Shown: positions 1-8,246, counted from the stretch's first letter. The stretch: DNA of 32,781 nt from Lachnospiraceae bacterium (GCA_022767285.1 JALENY010000035.1:1-32781); one strand, 5' to 3'. Notes: a model not told the origin generated them from the sequence alone. A program made the numbers and translations.

Positions 1-74
1 AGGCCGACAGGCTGGATTGCGAATACAGGTTGTGATTGCGGGAGCATGTAATGCGAAGCAATCAACTTTTATTT

Positions 75-111
75 ATGGTGATGTCTGCGTCAGCAGACAT
101 GTCCGTTTAGA
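75..111. repeat. 37-nt repeat, copy 1 (upstream of the AraC gene)
   Basis: This 37-nt stretch matches 21530-21566 at 33 of 37 positions without gaps. Its centre is the inverted repeat ATGTCTG-N6-CAGACAT (81-100). Read on the minus strand it gives a short start-like frame, MSADADIT, running from 100 to a stop at 62, preceded by TCTAAACGGAC. The second copy is the beginning of the MATE exporter gene (MSADTDIT). Copy 1 therefore looks like a leftover of a MATE gene start that once lay divergent to this AraC gene, or like a shared operator. The similarity is seen directly; the origin is inferred. Confidence 0.7.
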
Positions 112-121
112 GGAAAAGCAA

Positions 122-1078
122 ATGAGAGAAACCATATGCAGGGACTGTGTGTCCGATTCGGATGCAAAAGTCCTGTTCAAAGAAAAAAGCTGCACTGTCT
201 ACCGCCGCAAAAATGAGACTGGCACACTCACCATAACGGAACATCATGTTTTTCCCGGAATATGGCTGGTTTCTAAGGATGCGCACATCCAAAAATACAC
301 GTATCCTGCCGCCTATCCTTCCGGTCTGCTCGAGATCACCCACTGTCGGGAAGGAAGATTTGAATATGATGCCGGCAATCAGTTCTTTTATCTTGGAAAA
401 GGAGATCTGTCCATCAACCGCAGCAGAGGCGGCGAAGCAGCTGTTTTCTGTCCCACGCGCCATTATCATGGAATTTCTGTCATTATTGACCCTGATCTTG
501 CACCCAGGTGTCTCTCCTGCATCCTGGATGATGTAAATGTCAGGCCATCTGCTCTTTTGAATAAGTTCTGCCAGGGTAACGGACATTTTATCATAAGGTC
601 AACGCCACAGTTAGAGCACATTTTTTCCGAATTATACTCTGTACCGAAAGATATCCGAAAGGGGTATTTCAAAGTCAAGGTTCTGGAACTGCTGCTCTTT
701 CTGTCCGGTCTCGATCCCAGCCTGTCCCAGACAAAGCAGCGGGCCTGCTCCAAGGCTCAGGCCGCGCTTGCAAAAGAGATCTGCGCCTATATCGATTCCC
801 ATATGAATGTGCGCCTCACAACGGAACAGCTTGCCGCACAGTTTTTCGTGTCTCCGGCCCAGTTGAAAAAATGTTTTTACGATGTATATGGGGAGTCCGT
901 TTATGCCTATATCCGTTCCTATAAAATGCAGGCCGCGGCACGTTTTCTGAAAACAACAGACTGCTCCGTTACAGAGATAGCAGGCCTCTTCGGATACAGC
1001 AACAGCAGCAAGTTTGCCGGGGCATTCCGCGAAGTGATGGGAGTCTCTCCTACCGAACATCGGAATACCCCAACATAG
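122..1078 (+). CDS. AraC-family transcriptional regulator (probable activator of the siderophore transporter)
   Basis: A 318-residue protein with a C-terminal AraC double helix-turn-helix (about residues 220-315; the conserved segment FLKTTDCSVTEIAGLFGYSN and the ending GVSPTEHR are clear) and an N-terminal ligand-binding half with a cupin-like stretch around residues 45-120. I start it at ATG 122 because GAGGAAAAG sits just before it. The upstream in-frame start at 17 would read through the repeat at 75-111 and has no ribosome binding site. It lies directly upstream of and parallel to a YclNOPQ-type siderophore transporter, like Btr ahead of feuABC in Bacillus, where the regulator senses the ferric siderophore. 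Direct activation of the downstream operon is inferred from position and from the repeats at 1098-1125. Confidence 0.88.
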   Translation: MRETICRDCVSDSDAKVLFKEKSCTVYRRKNETGTLTITEHHVFPGIWLVSKDAHIQKYTYPAAYPSGLLEITHCREGRFEYDAGNQFFYLGKGDLSINRSRGGEAAVFCPTRHYHGISVIIDPDLAPRCLSCILDDVNVRPSALLNKFCQGNGHFIIRSTPQLEHIFSELYSVPKDIRKGYFKVKVLELLLFLSGLDPSLSQTKQRACSKAQAALAKEICAYIDSHMNVRLTTEQLAAQFFVSPAQLKKCFYDVYGESVYAYIRSYKMQAAARFLKTTDCSVTEIAGLFGYSNSSKFAGAFREVMGVSPTEHRNTPT

Positions 1079-1097
1079 CGATCACTCCCAAAATCCA

Positions 1098-1125
1098 TTT
1101 GGAGCGAAAAAAGACCTTTTTGGAG
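1098..1125 (+). promoter_or_regulatory. Direct repeats of TTTGGAG spaced 21 bp, probable AraC operator
   Basis: TTTGGAG occurs at 1098-1104 and again at 1119-1125, exactly 21 bp (two helical turns) apart. The proximal copy ends next to the -35 position (1126-1131) of the promoter inferred from TACAAT at 1149. AraC-family activators typically bind direct repeats at this spacing, the proximal one touching the -35 element. An inverted, partial copy (ATCCAAAAA) follows at 1134-1142. The repeats are seen; binding is inferred. Confidence 0.5.
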
Positions 1126-1148
1126 TAGCAGTACATCCAAAAACCCGG

Positions 1149-1172
1149 TACAATATGTTACGCAAGCGTAAC
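1149..1172 (+). promoter_or_regulatory. Probable yclNOPQ -10 element and overlapping palindromic operator
   Basis: TACAAT at 1149-1154 is a fair -10 element with no good -35 at 17 bp, as expected of an activator-dependent promoter. Three bases downstream lies the perfect palindrome GTTACGCAAGCGTAAC except for its AA centre (1157-1172), which would cover the transcription start. Its place suggests a repressor site, possibly for an iron-sensing regulator. It does not match the Fur or IdeR consensus that I know. Confidence 0.42.
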
Positions 1173-1221
1173 AAACGGCATTTTATGAAGTGATTTGAAA
1201 CAGGTTAAAACAAAAAGATAC

Positions 1222-1288
1222 GCGCTGTGCGATTCAGGATTCTTCGTACAGCGCATTTCTTTCGGCCTTGAGTTAGTCATTTCTAACT
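1222..1288 (+). promoter_or_regulatory. Leader hairpin and AGTTAG-N6-CTAACT dyad before yclN
   Basis: The transcribed leader has a stem of GCGCTGT (1222-1228) with ACAGCGC (1248-1254), followed by ATTTCTTT, which resembles a weak terminator or attenuator. Then comes a perfect 6-bp dyad, AGTTAG-TCATTT-CTAACT (1271-1288). The AGTTAG half also appears inverted (CTAACT, 12278-12283) ahead of the DtxR/MntR-like gene. The half-site spacing differs from known IdeR or MntR boxes, so an iron or manganese role is only a guess. Confidence 0.35.
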
Positions 1289-1326
1289 TTCGGCTGCATC
1301 AGCTACTAAGAAAAGGAGGGATCACG

Positions 1327-2337
1327 ATCAAAAATCATAAATCAACTGTCATTCTTGCAATTCTCCTGCTTTTATTGTCCTTTTTCTCCCTGTTTGTGGG
1401 AGTGCTGGATATAAACCCTGCGGGGCTGTCTGGAGGTGACCCGGAGCAATTGGAAATCTTCCTGATTTCACGCCTGCCGCGGTTGCTGGCTATTTTATGC
1501 ACCGGAACCGGTATGAGTGTGGCCGGTTTGATCATGCAGCAGCTTTGTATGAACAAATTTGTGTCTCCCACAACGGGAGCTACCATTTCTTCGGCAAAAT
1601 CCGGTATTTTAGTCGCCCTGTTGTTTCTGCCTGCCTCAACCCTGTGGAGCCGCGCCTTGTTCTCCTTTCTTTTTGCGGTTCTGGGGACCTGGGTGTTCGT
1701 CTGGTTCATACAGAACATCCAGTTTAAAGATACGGTTATGGTGCCGCTGGTCGGTATTATGTTCAGCAATATCATCAATGGCGTGACCAGTTATCTGGCT
1801 TACCGGTATGAAATGACTCAGGCACTATCCTCCTGGGAAGTAGGACATTTCTCACTGGTTCTGCGTGGGCGATACGAGATCGTATATTTGGTGGTCCCCC
1901 TGCTGATCCTTGCCTTCCTTTTTTCCAACCACTTTAACATCGTGGGCATGGGCAGGGACTTCTCTCAAAATCTGGGGGTCAATTACAAATTTGTCCTGTT
2001 TATGGGACTTACAATTGCTGCCGCCATCACGGCAAGTGTTGTGGTAGTTGTGGGCTCTATCTCATACATCGGTCTGATCATCCCAAATGTGGTCGCCATG
2101 TTCAAAGGGGATAAAATACGCGGCACACTCATCGACACCGCTTTGCTTGGTGCACTATTTGTTCTGGTGTGTGACATGATCGCCAGAGTCGTGATCGCAC
2201 CGTATGAGCTTCCCATCGAACTGATCGTGGGGATTATCGGCAGTATTCTGTTTATCGGTATTCTGTTCCGCCGCCTGAAACACGGGCGAAAGACAGTAAG
2301 GTCATTCCGATTTAAGAAAGGCGGTGCCGGTGTATGA
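1327..2337 (+). CDS. yclN: Ferric siderophore ABC transporter permease, YclN-like (FecCD family)
   Basis: A FecCD/BtuC-type integral membrane permease with about nine or ten hydrophobic segments. The stretch GLIMQQLCMNKFVSPTTGAT is characteristic of YclN/CeuB (petrobactin-type uptake), and the next three genes follow the yclO-yclP-yclQ order. The start is odd. An ideal AAAGGAGG (1312-1319) lies seven bases before an in-frame ATC at 1327, which begins the expected N-terminus KNHKSTVILAILLLLLSFFS. No ATG, GTG or TTG is in frame nearby. The only conventional alternative is a TTG at 1195, which would add 44 residues read from the structured leader and has no good ribosome binding site. The stop overlaps yclO by four bases (ATGA), which implies translational coupling. 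Confidence 0.9.
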   Translation: MKNHKSTVILAILLLLLSFFSLFVGVLDINPAGLSGGDPEQLEIFLISRLPRLLAILCTGTGMSVAGLIMQQLCMNKFVSPTTGATISSAKSGILVALLFLPASTLWSRALFSFLFAVLGTWVFVWFIQNIQFKDTVMVPLVGIMFSNIINGVTSYLAYRYEMTQALSSWEVGHFSLVLRGRYEIVYLVVPLLILAFLFSNHFNIVGMGRDFSQNLGVNYKFVLFMGLTIAAAITASVVVVVGSISYIGLIIPNVVAMFKGDKIRGTLIDTALLGALFVLVCDMIARVVIAPYELPIELIVGIIGSILFIGILFRRLKHGRKTVRSFRFKKGGAGV

Positions 2338-3320
2338 AAAACGTGAAAAGCAGAACGAAAAAATCCAATATACAAAAGCTGATAATTCTGGCTGTTTTGG
2401 TGGTGATCTCCGCCGTCGTGTACATGACCTTCTCGATCAACTTTACTAATCCGAAGTTTTTCGCATTTTCCATGAAAATCCGGACGCCGAAACTTCTGGC
2501 TATGCTGATCGCTGCGTTTGCAATCGGCGGTGCTTCCATCGTCTTTCAGTCCATCATCAACAACACCATTGTAACTCCCTGTCTGCTCGGCATGAATGCT
2601 TTATATACCCTGATTCACACGCTGACGTTCTTTGCATTCGGCTCCGGCAGTATTCTGGCTGCAAATTCAAATCTGGCATTCTTTCTGGATCTGATCATAA
2701 TGATTTTTACCGCCGGTTTTATCTACGGTTATCTGTTCCGGCAGACGAATTACAATGTGCTTTATGTGCTGTTGATCGGCACGGTGCTGTCCTCTTTTTT
2801 CGGAAGTATCCAGTCTACGATGGTTCGTGTCATGGATCCAAACGAATATGAAGTGCTGCTCGTCAGCCTGGTCGCAAGTTTTGACAACATCAACTCAGAG
2901 ATTCTTCTGTTTGGCGTGATTATCCTGGCTCTGCTGATCTTTATTCTGCGCAGGGATCTTGCCCTGTTGGATGTGATTACTCTGGGGAAAGATCAGGCCA
3001 TTAACCTTGGCGTTGATTATGACCGGTGTATCCGCCGGCTGCTCATCGGTGTGACGGTCTGTATCGCTGTGGCTACGGCCATGGTCGGACCTATTTCTTT
3101 TCTCGGGCTGATCCTGGCAAATCTGTCCCGCCAACTGCTTCGGACCTACCGCCATACGCATTTGATCTTGGGTTCTGCACTCATCGGTATGATGGTTCTG
3201 GTGGCCGGCCAGTGTGTTGTGGAACATGTATTTTCTTATACGATTCCGGTCAGTGTGTTCATCACCATCGGAGGTGGTGTGTATTTTCTCTATTTACTGG
3301 TCCGGCAGAAAAACAGATAA
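2334..3320 (+). CDS. yclO: Ferric siderophore ABC transporter permease, YclO-like (FecCD family)
   Basis: The second, 328-residue FecCD permease, expected to pair with the upstream protein as the heterodimeric membrane channel. It has a basic N-terminus followed by roughly nine hydrophobic segments. Near residue 220 it has the NLGVDYDRCIRRLLIG region and at about 245 GPISFLGLILANLSRQLL, the FecCD region that contacts the ATPase. ATG 2334 overlaps the yclN stop. About 110 bp separate it from the ATPase gene, with a hairpin between them. Confidence 0.92.
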   Translation: MKNVKSRTKKSNIQKLIILAVLVVISAVVYMTFSINFTNPKFFAFSMKIRTPKLLAMLIAAFAIGGASIVFQSIINNTIVTPCLLGMNALYTLIHTLTFFAFGSGSILAANSNLAFFLDLIIMIFTAGFIYGYLFRQTNYNVLYVLLIGTVLSSFFGSIQSTMVRVMDPNEYEVLLVSLVASFDNINSEILLFGVIILALLIFILRRDLALLDVITLGKDQAINLGVDYDRCIRRLLIGVTVCIAVATAMVGPISFLGLILANLSRQLLRTYRHTHLILGSALIGMMVLVAGQCVVEHVFSYTIPVSVFITIGGGVYFLYLLVRQKNR

Positions 3321-3327
3321 CAACGCA

Positions 3328-3369
3328 ATATAAGTCTCAGCCGGATACCCGGTGAAGCAGAACTTATAT
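3328..3369 (+). other. Intercistronic hairpin between yclO and yclP
   Basis: ATATAAGT (3328-3335) pairs with ACTTATAT (3362-3369), and the loop holds a further CCGG/CCGG stem. There is no T-run after it, so it is more likely an mRNA processing or stability structure than a terminator. Confidence 0.45.
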
Positions 3370-3428
3370 AGTTTGAAACACTTTCATTGCTATTAATACC
3401 GCAGCAAAGCGGCAGAATGGAGATTAAT

Positions 3429-4181
3429 ATGAATGTACAAAATCTGATGAAAAAATACGATGGAAAGGCAGTGGTAGATTCCGTCAGTTTCGAAATTCCG
3501 AAAGGCAACGTCATTTCACTCATCGGCCCCAACGGTGCCGGTAAATCCACCGTTATGGGCATGATTTCCCGGCTGATCGCCAAAGATGCCGGCACTGTGC
3601 GCTTTGAAGAAAAAGATCTGTCCCGATGGAAAAGCAGAGATTTATCCAAAAGGCTTGCCATTCTGACCCAGCACAACAATGTGCAAATGAAGCTGACCGT
3701 CCGGGAGCTGGTGGCTTTTGGCCGTTTTCCCTACTCCGGCAGCCGCTTGACCCGGGAAGATCAGGCAATCATCGATCAGGCTATTGCCTACATGGAACTG
3801 AATGAATTCGAAGAGCGTTTCATTGATGAGCTGTCCGGCGGCCAGCGGCAGAGAGCCTATATCGCAATGGTCATTGCCCAGGATACGGACTATGTCCTTC
3901 TGGATGAGCCGACCAATAATCTTGACATTTACTATGCGACCAACATGATGAAGACCGTTCGGCGCCTCTGTGATGAACTGGGAAAAACAGTGATTCTTGT
4001 CCTGCACGAAATCAACTATGCGGCCTTCTATTCCGATTACATATGCGCGTTCCGCGACGGAAAAATTGCAAAATTCGGAACGGTAGAAGAAGTTATTACA
4101 AAAGAGACCCTGTCTGCCATCTACCGGGTAGACTTTGAAATCATGAATATAGGCGGCAAACCGCTGACTATATATTATTAA
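3429..4181 (+). CDS. yclP: Ferric siderophore ABC transporter ATPase, YclP-like (FepC family)
   Basis: A 250-residue ABC ATPase that would power the YclNO channel from the cytoplasmic face. Visible motifs are Walker A GPNGAGKST (33-41), Q-loop Gln81, signature LSGGQ (135-139), Walker B YVLLDE (155-160) and switch His193 (LHEIN). I start at ATG 3429 because GGAG stands six bases before it and the chain begins as FepC-type ATPases do. A TTG at 3387 would add 14 poorly fitting residues. Operon position and family agree on iron-siderophore import. Confidence 0.93.
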   Translation: MNVQNLMKKYDGKAVVDSVSFEIPKGNVISLIGPNGAGKSTVMGMISRLIAKDAGTVRFEEKDLSRWKSRDLSKRLAILTQHNNVQMKLTVRELVAFGRFPYSGSRLTREDQAIIDQAIAYMELNEFEERFIDELSGGQRQRAYIAMVIAQDTDYVLLDEPTNNLDIYYATNMMKTVRRLCDELGKTVILVLHEINYAAFYSDYICAFRDGKIAKFGTVEEVITKETLSAIYRVDFEIMNIGGKPLTIYY

Positions 4182-4226
4182 CTTAACACTTTATTTTCAG
4201 TACTTTTAAAGAAAAGGAGAAACGAA

Positions 4227-5303
4227 ATGAAAAAAGCAATCGCAATGTTACTCTCAGCAACCATAATCTTTTCCCTGGCAGCCTGCGGCAGTACCGGCAA
4301 AAATACTGCATCGGAAGATTCTGCCCCAACAGCCGGACAGGAATCGGAATCCGCATCCGATTCCGGCAATGAAAAATCCGATTCTTCCGAAACCGGATCC
4401 AATGCAGACGCAGATTCCGCCGAGGCAGAAAAGCCGGAAACGATTCTCATCAACAGCGTAAATGCCGAGTCTGAAAAGATTCAGCTGGAAGTTCCCTACG
4501 ACCCACAGCGCATCGTTGTCATTGACATGGCCTGCCTGGATATCCTGACCAGCCTTGGTCTGGAAGACCGCATCGTCGGAACTGCATCAACTTCACTTGA
4601 CTATCTGGTGGACTACGTGAAAGATGTTCCGGTCGTGGGCACCATCAAATCACCGGATCTGGAAGCAATCATGGAATGTGAGCCGGATCTGATCTTTATG
4701 GGCGGCCGCGGCGCGGAATACTATGAAACCCTCAGTGAGATTGCCCCAACGGTTCGTGTCATAACTGACGTGGATCTTGGTCTTGTGGAAAGTGTTACCG
4801 TTCACAGCAAGGAAATCGCATCTGTCTTCGGACTGGAAGACGAAATCGATGCAAAAGTAGCCGGTTTTGGAGAGAGAATTGACGCTCTGCGTGAATTTGC
4901 TTCCGGAAAAACTATGATCCTCGGTATGTGTACCAGCGGAAGCTTCAACGTTATGGGTGATGACGGACGCTGCTCCATCATCGGAACCGAGGTGGGCTTC
5001 ACCAATATCGGAGTCAAAGATGATGTGGATACCGCCACACATGGAAATGAAGCTTCTTTTGAGTACATTGTACAGATGAATCCAGAGTACATTTTTGTTA
5101 TGGACCGCGATGCTGCTATCGGCACGGACGGAGCACAGCTTGCGAAAGACATCATGGAAAATGAGCTGGTTCAGTCTACCGACTGTTACAAAAACGGCAA
5201 TCTGATCATTCTCGAACATCCCGCCGTATGGTACACCGGCGAAGGCGGAATCACAGCTCTTGATCTCATGATTCAGGATCTGGAAACTGCATTGCTGAAA
5301 TAA
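4227..5303 (+). CDS. yclQ: Siderophore-binding lipoprotein, YclQ/CeuE-like
   Basis: A 358-residue receptor lipoprotein. The signal peptide ends in LAAC with the lipidated Cys at residue 20, and a Ser/Glu/Asp-rich linker follows to about residue 70. The PBP fold begins with the family's typical YDPQRIVVIDMACLDILTSL and continues with PVVGTIKSPDLEAI and EPDLIFMGG, as in YclQ and CeuE, which bind catecholate/petrobactin-type ferric siderophores. AAAGGAG precedes ATG 4227. It is the last gene of the operon. No siderophore biosynthesis genes are in view, so the cell may use siderophores made by others. Confidence 0.92.
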   Translation: MKKAIAMLLSATIIFSLAACGSTGKNTASEDSAPTAGQESESASDSGNEKSDSSETGSNADADSAEAEKPETILINSVNAESEKIQLEVPYDPQRIVVIDMACLDILTSLGLEDRIVGTASTSLDYLVDYVKDVPVVGTIKSPDLEAIMECEPDLIFMGGRGAEYYETLSEIAPTVRVITDVDLGLVESVTVHSKEIASVFGLEDEIDAKVAGFGERIDALREFASGKTMILGMCTSGSFNVMGDDGRCSIIGTEVGFTNIGVKDDVDTATHGNEASFEYIVQMNPEYIFVMDRDAAIGTDGAQLAKDIMENELVQSTDCYKNGNLIILEHPAVWYTGEGGITALDLMIQDLETALLK

Positions 5304-5353
5304 TTCACAGAGCAGTTTTGATTTCATAAGACATACCCTATGAAACCAAAAAC

Positions 5354-5400
5354 CAGGATGGAAGAACGAAACGGGTAATCCCGAAAGTTCTTCCATCCTG
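5354..5400. terminator. Strong bidirectional terminator after yclQ
   Basis: A perfect 14-bp stem, CAGGATGGAAGAAC (5354-5367) with GTTCTTCCATCCTG (5387-5400), has an inner CGGG/CCCG stem. ATTTTTAT follows on the + strand and a GTTTTTGG run on the - strand, so it can end transcripts from either side. Confidence 0.88.
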
Positions 5401-5408
5401 ATTTTTAT

Positions 5409-5629
5409 GTTGCTGGAAGCAACCCGCCGCAGTCTGAGAATCCTTCAAAGCAGGATTCTTTCTTATTTCATAGGAAATTCCTTTCCTATGAATGAAATAA
5501 AAACACTCCGTGAGGATGCACAGAAACGCATATGGAAAATTGTCACTTTGTGACATGCGTTTCGCACCAAAGTGCACAAGTCCCTCATGAGTGAGGAATA
5601 TAGGGAGTTGAAGTGGACTTATCCACTTT
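5409..5629. repeat. Gene-free stretch packed with inverted repeats
   Basis: No gene is supported between 5304 and 5633. After the terminator come consecutive dyads: GTTGC/GCAAC (5409-5423); GAATCC/GGATTC (5438-5458); TTATTTCATAGGAA with TTTCCTATGAATGAAATAA (about 5463-5500); a 90-nt imperfect palindrome at 5504-5593 whose successive arms are CACTC/GAGTG, TGAGG/CCTCA, TGCAC/GTGCA, AAACGCAT/ATGCGTTT and central GTCAC/GTGAC; and AAGTGGA/TCCACTT (about 5611-5628). The last may help end the aldehyde dehydrogenase transcript. The 90-nt part resembles a mobile or extragenic palindromic element, but I cannot name a family. Confidence 0.6.
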
Positions 5630-5633
5630 GTTC

Positions 5634-7007
5634 TCACTTCAGGAACAGGTGCAGCAGTTTTCCATACATGCCCTTCTTATAAGGTTGATAGCGCATGGGG
5701 AGATCCATCCATGTCTTTTTGTCTACAATACTTTTGGTATGAGAAAAAGCATCAAACCCATCCCGGCCATGGTAGGAGCCCATACCGCTCTCTCCCACAC
5801 CGCCAAACCCCATTTCACTGGTGGCCAGATGAATGATCGTATCATTGATGCAGCCGCCTCCATAAGTGCAGCGCTCTGTCACTTCGCGAATCCGACGTTT
5901 ATCTTCGGAAAACAGATACAGAGCCAGAGGCTTTGGTCTTTCGGCAAGCATCTCATACACTTCGTCAAAATGATCGAAAGTAAGTATGGGCAAAATCGGT
6001 CCGAATATTTCTTCCTGCATAACCGCATCCTCCCAGGTGACATGATTCATCACCGTCGGTGCGATCTGACGTGTATCTTTATTCACATCACCGCCCAGTA
6101 CCGCTTTGTCCGGATCTATCAGTCCGCACAGGCGGTTAAAATGCTTTTCATTTACTATTTTCCCGTAATCCGGATTTTCAAGCGGATTTTCCCCGTACTG
6201 TTTTTTGATCTGCCTGATTATCTCCTGAATAAATTGATCTTTTACGCTGCTGTGACATAGGATATAGTCCGGTGCCACACAGGTCTGTCCGCAATTGAGA
6301 TATTTACCGAAAACGATCCGTTTGGCTGCCAGCTTCAGCTTTGCGGTGCTGTCTACGATGCATGGACTTTTTCCGCCCAATTCCAAAACTACCGGTGTCA
6401 GGGTTTCTGCCGTATGCCGCAGGACCTCTTTTCCCACATTCTGGCTGCCGGTAAAGAATACAAGATCAAATTTTTTCTGAAGCAGGCTGGCATTTTCCTT
6501 TCTGCCTCCGGTGACCACAGCAACATACTCCGGCGGAAAACATTCCGCAATGATTTTTTCAATTATTGCGCTGGTAGCCGGTGAATAGGCGCTGGGCTTG
6601 ACAATCGCCGTGTTTCCGGCAGCTATGGCATCAGCCAAAGGATCAATGGTCAAAAGAAACGGATAGTTCCATGGGCTCATTATTAATGTATTTCCATAGG
6701 GAGACGGCTTTTTATAACTTTGAGATGCAAACTGTGCCAGTGGCGTGTATACTCTGTGCCTTGCAGCAAATCTTCGGGTATGACGGATCATATGGCTGAT
6801 TTCGCTGAGTACCAAACCGGTTTCACACATAAAACTCTCGTAGCCGCTTTTGCCAAGATCTTCTTTTAATGCCAGACCAATCTCAGTCTCATATTTCTGA
6901 ACAGCACCGCGCAGTTTTTTCAGCATCTCAATACGAAAGCTTACCGGCAGTGTCGCACCGCTTTGAAAATAATTTCTCTGTTTATCCAAAATCTGATCAA
7001 TGTTCAT
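5634..7007 (-). CDS. NAD(P)-dependent aldehyde dehydrogenase, class-3-like
   Basis: A 457-residue aldehyde dehydrogenase, which oxidises an aldehyde to its acid, or in the class-3-like branch long-chain or aromatic aldehydes. Motifs are SPWNYP (111-116), FTGS (185-188), general base Glu209 in LELGGKSP and nucleophile Cys243 in NCGQTC. The short length fits class 3 (ALDH3/YwdH/coniferyl-type) rather than the 490-residue class 1/2. AGGAG lies eight bases before ATG 7007. It follows an iron alcohol dehydrogenase gene on the same strand, so the pair would interconvert alcohol, aldehyde and acid if that gene were intact. The substrate cannot be told from the sequence. Confidence 0.92.
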   Translation of the reverse strand: MNIDQILDKQRNYFQSGATLPVSFRIEMLKKLRGAVQKYETEIGLALKEDLGKSGYESFMCETGLVLSEISHMIRHTRRFAARHRVYTPLAQFASQSYKKPSPYGNTLIMSPWNYPFLLTIDPLADAIAAGNTAIVKPSAYSPATSAIIEKIIAECFPPEYVAVVTGGRKENASLLQKKFDLVFFTGSQNVGKEVLRHTAETLTPVVLELGGKSPCIVDSTAKLKLAAKRIVFGKYLNCGQTCVAPDYILCHSSVKDQFIQEIIRQIKKQYGENPLENPDYGKIVNEKHFNRLCGLIDPDKAVLGGDVNKDTRQIAPTVMNHVTWEDAVMQEEIFGPILPILTFDHFDEVYEMLAERPKPLALYLFSEDKRRIREVTERCTYGGGCINDTIIHLATSEMGFGGVGESGMGSYHGRDGFDAFSHTKSIVDKKTWMDLPMRYQPYKKGMYGKLLHLFLK

Positions 7008-7089
7008 AACTTGTCTCCTAATCGTTCAGGCGAATATCCTGCAGTTTCATCTGTGATACAGACACAAAACAGGTCGTTTCTCCCTATCA

Positions 7090-8164
7090 TTAACTCCAAT
7101 CTGCAACTTCATAATAGAACTTCTCAAGTTCCTTTGCATTCATCAGCATCGGAACCGGATACAGCGGATTCGCTTCTTTTGCGGCATGACACGCCATTTT
7201 CGGAATATCTTCCTTCCGGATTCCGCGCAGTTTATCCGGAATATTCATATTCTGATTTAATTTCCGCACAGCAGCAATAAATTTTTCTGCACCTGCCTGG
7301 TGGTTGTCTTTATCCGAAGCAACACCTGCCGCCACACCAAGTTCATGCAATTTCCGGTAAGCGCTTGCACCATAAGCATCCAGCACAATAGGCATCAATA
7401 CAGAATTGGCCAGCCCATGGGGAATGTTGTACTGTCCGCCAAGGGAATGGGCTACTGCATGAATATAACCCACGTAGGATTTGGAAAAGGCAATGCCTGC
7501 CTTGTAAGCTGCGTGAAGCATATTATCACGGGCAGCACGATTTGTTCCGTCCCGATAGGCGGTTTCTATGTTTCCAAAGATCAGACTGGTCGCTTCCAGA
7601 GCCAAGGTTCTCGTTTCCCTGCTGGTAGAACGGCCAATGTATGCTTCCACCGCATGAGTCAGGGCATCCATTCCGGTTGTCGCAGTCAGCGAAGGCGGCA
7701 GTGTATAGGTCACCGTAGGATCCAACACCGCGTAGGATGGGATCAGGGTAAAATCGTTCATGGTATATTTGTGCTTTTTATCGCTGTCCGTAATAACGGC
7801 TGCCAGTGTGACTTCACTGCCGGTGCCGGCTGTGGTCGGTATCGCGATCAACATCGGAATTTCCCGTAGGACTTTCAACAGGCCTTTTAGCTGATCCAGA
7901 GACTTTTTCGGATAGGCGATCCGCGCTCCGGCTCCTTTTGCGCAGTCCATAGAAGACCCGCCGCCGAATGCGATCAGGCACTGACATTTTTCATTTACAT
8001 ATAGTTTTCTTGCATCCTCCACATTATGTACTGTGGGATTTGCATATGTCTTATCATATACTGCGCAGTGAATTCCGCTCTCTTTCAAGAGCATTTCCAG
8101 CGGCTTTGTAATTCCGGCACTTCTTAAGGTACTGTCGGTAACAAGTAGAACCGATCGTGTTCAT
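7090..8164 (-). pseudogene. Iron-containing alcohol dehydrogenase, 5' end deleted and out of frame
   Basis: Residues from MLLKESGIH (ATG at 8094) to the stop at 7090 (334 codons) are a well-kept group III Fe-ADH. It has FGGGSSMDCAKG, IPTTAGTGSE, TGMDALTHAVEA and HAVAHSLGG, whose His residues with that region bind the metal. The coding frame continues upstream as VLLVTDSTLRSAGITKPLE and then meets TGA. The only start with a good ribosome binding site (AGGAGG, then ATG at 8164, MNTI) is 70 bases upstream of codon ATG 8094, that is, out of frame by one. Intact relatives carry about 45 more residues before VLLVTDS. I infer a deletion with frameshift that removed the first part of the NAD-binding fold. 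Initiation at 8094 would give a shortened, probably inactive enzyme. Confidence 0.72.
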
Positions 8165-8210
8165 TTTAATGGATTTCCTCCTGGTTTCCGTTCCGGTTTT
8201 CCCGTGATGC

Positions 8211-8246
8211 AAAAAAACAGCCGGTTACGAAAAAACACCTGACTGT
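8211..8246 (-). terminator. Probable terminator after cymR
   Basis: On the minus strand ACAGTC (8246-8241) pairs with GGCTGT (8222-8217), partly extended by GGT/ACC, and seven T residues follow (8217-8211). It separates the sulfur operon from the alcohol and aldehyde dehydrogenase genes. The remaining bases to 8164 hold the AGGAGG ribosome binding site and no clear promoter. Confidence 0.6.

Noticed and set aside
1271-1288. IdeR/DtxR iron box.
   Set aside because: The half-site spacing (6 bp between AGTTAG and CTAACT) does not match known DtxR, IdeR or MntR operators, so it is listed only as a dyad.
1195-1326. TTG start for yclN giving 44 extra residues.
   Set aside because: The extension is read from a hairpin and a dyad, lacks a good ribosome binding site and has no likeness to permease N-termini.
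5404-5630. CRISPR array or tRNA cluster in the hairpin-rich region.
   Set aside because: There are no regularly spaced identical repeats, and no cloverleaf or CCA-ended stem fits.
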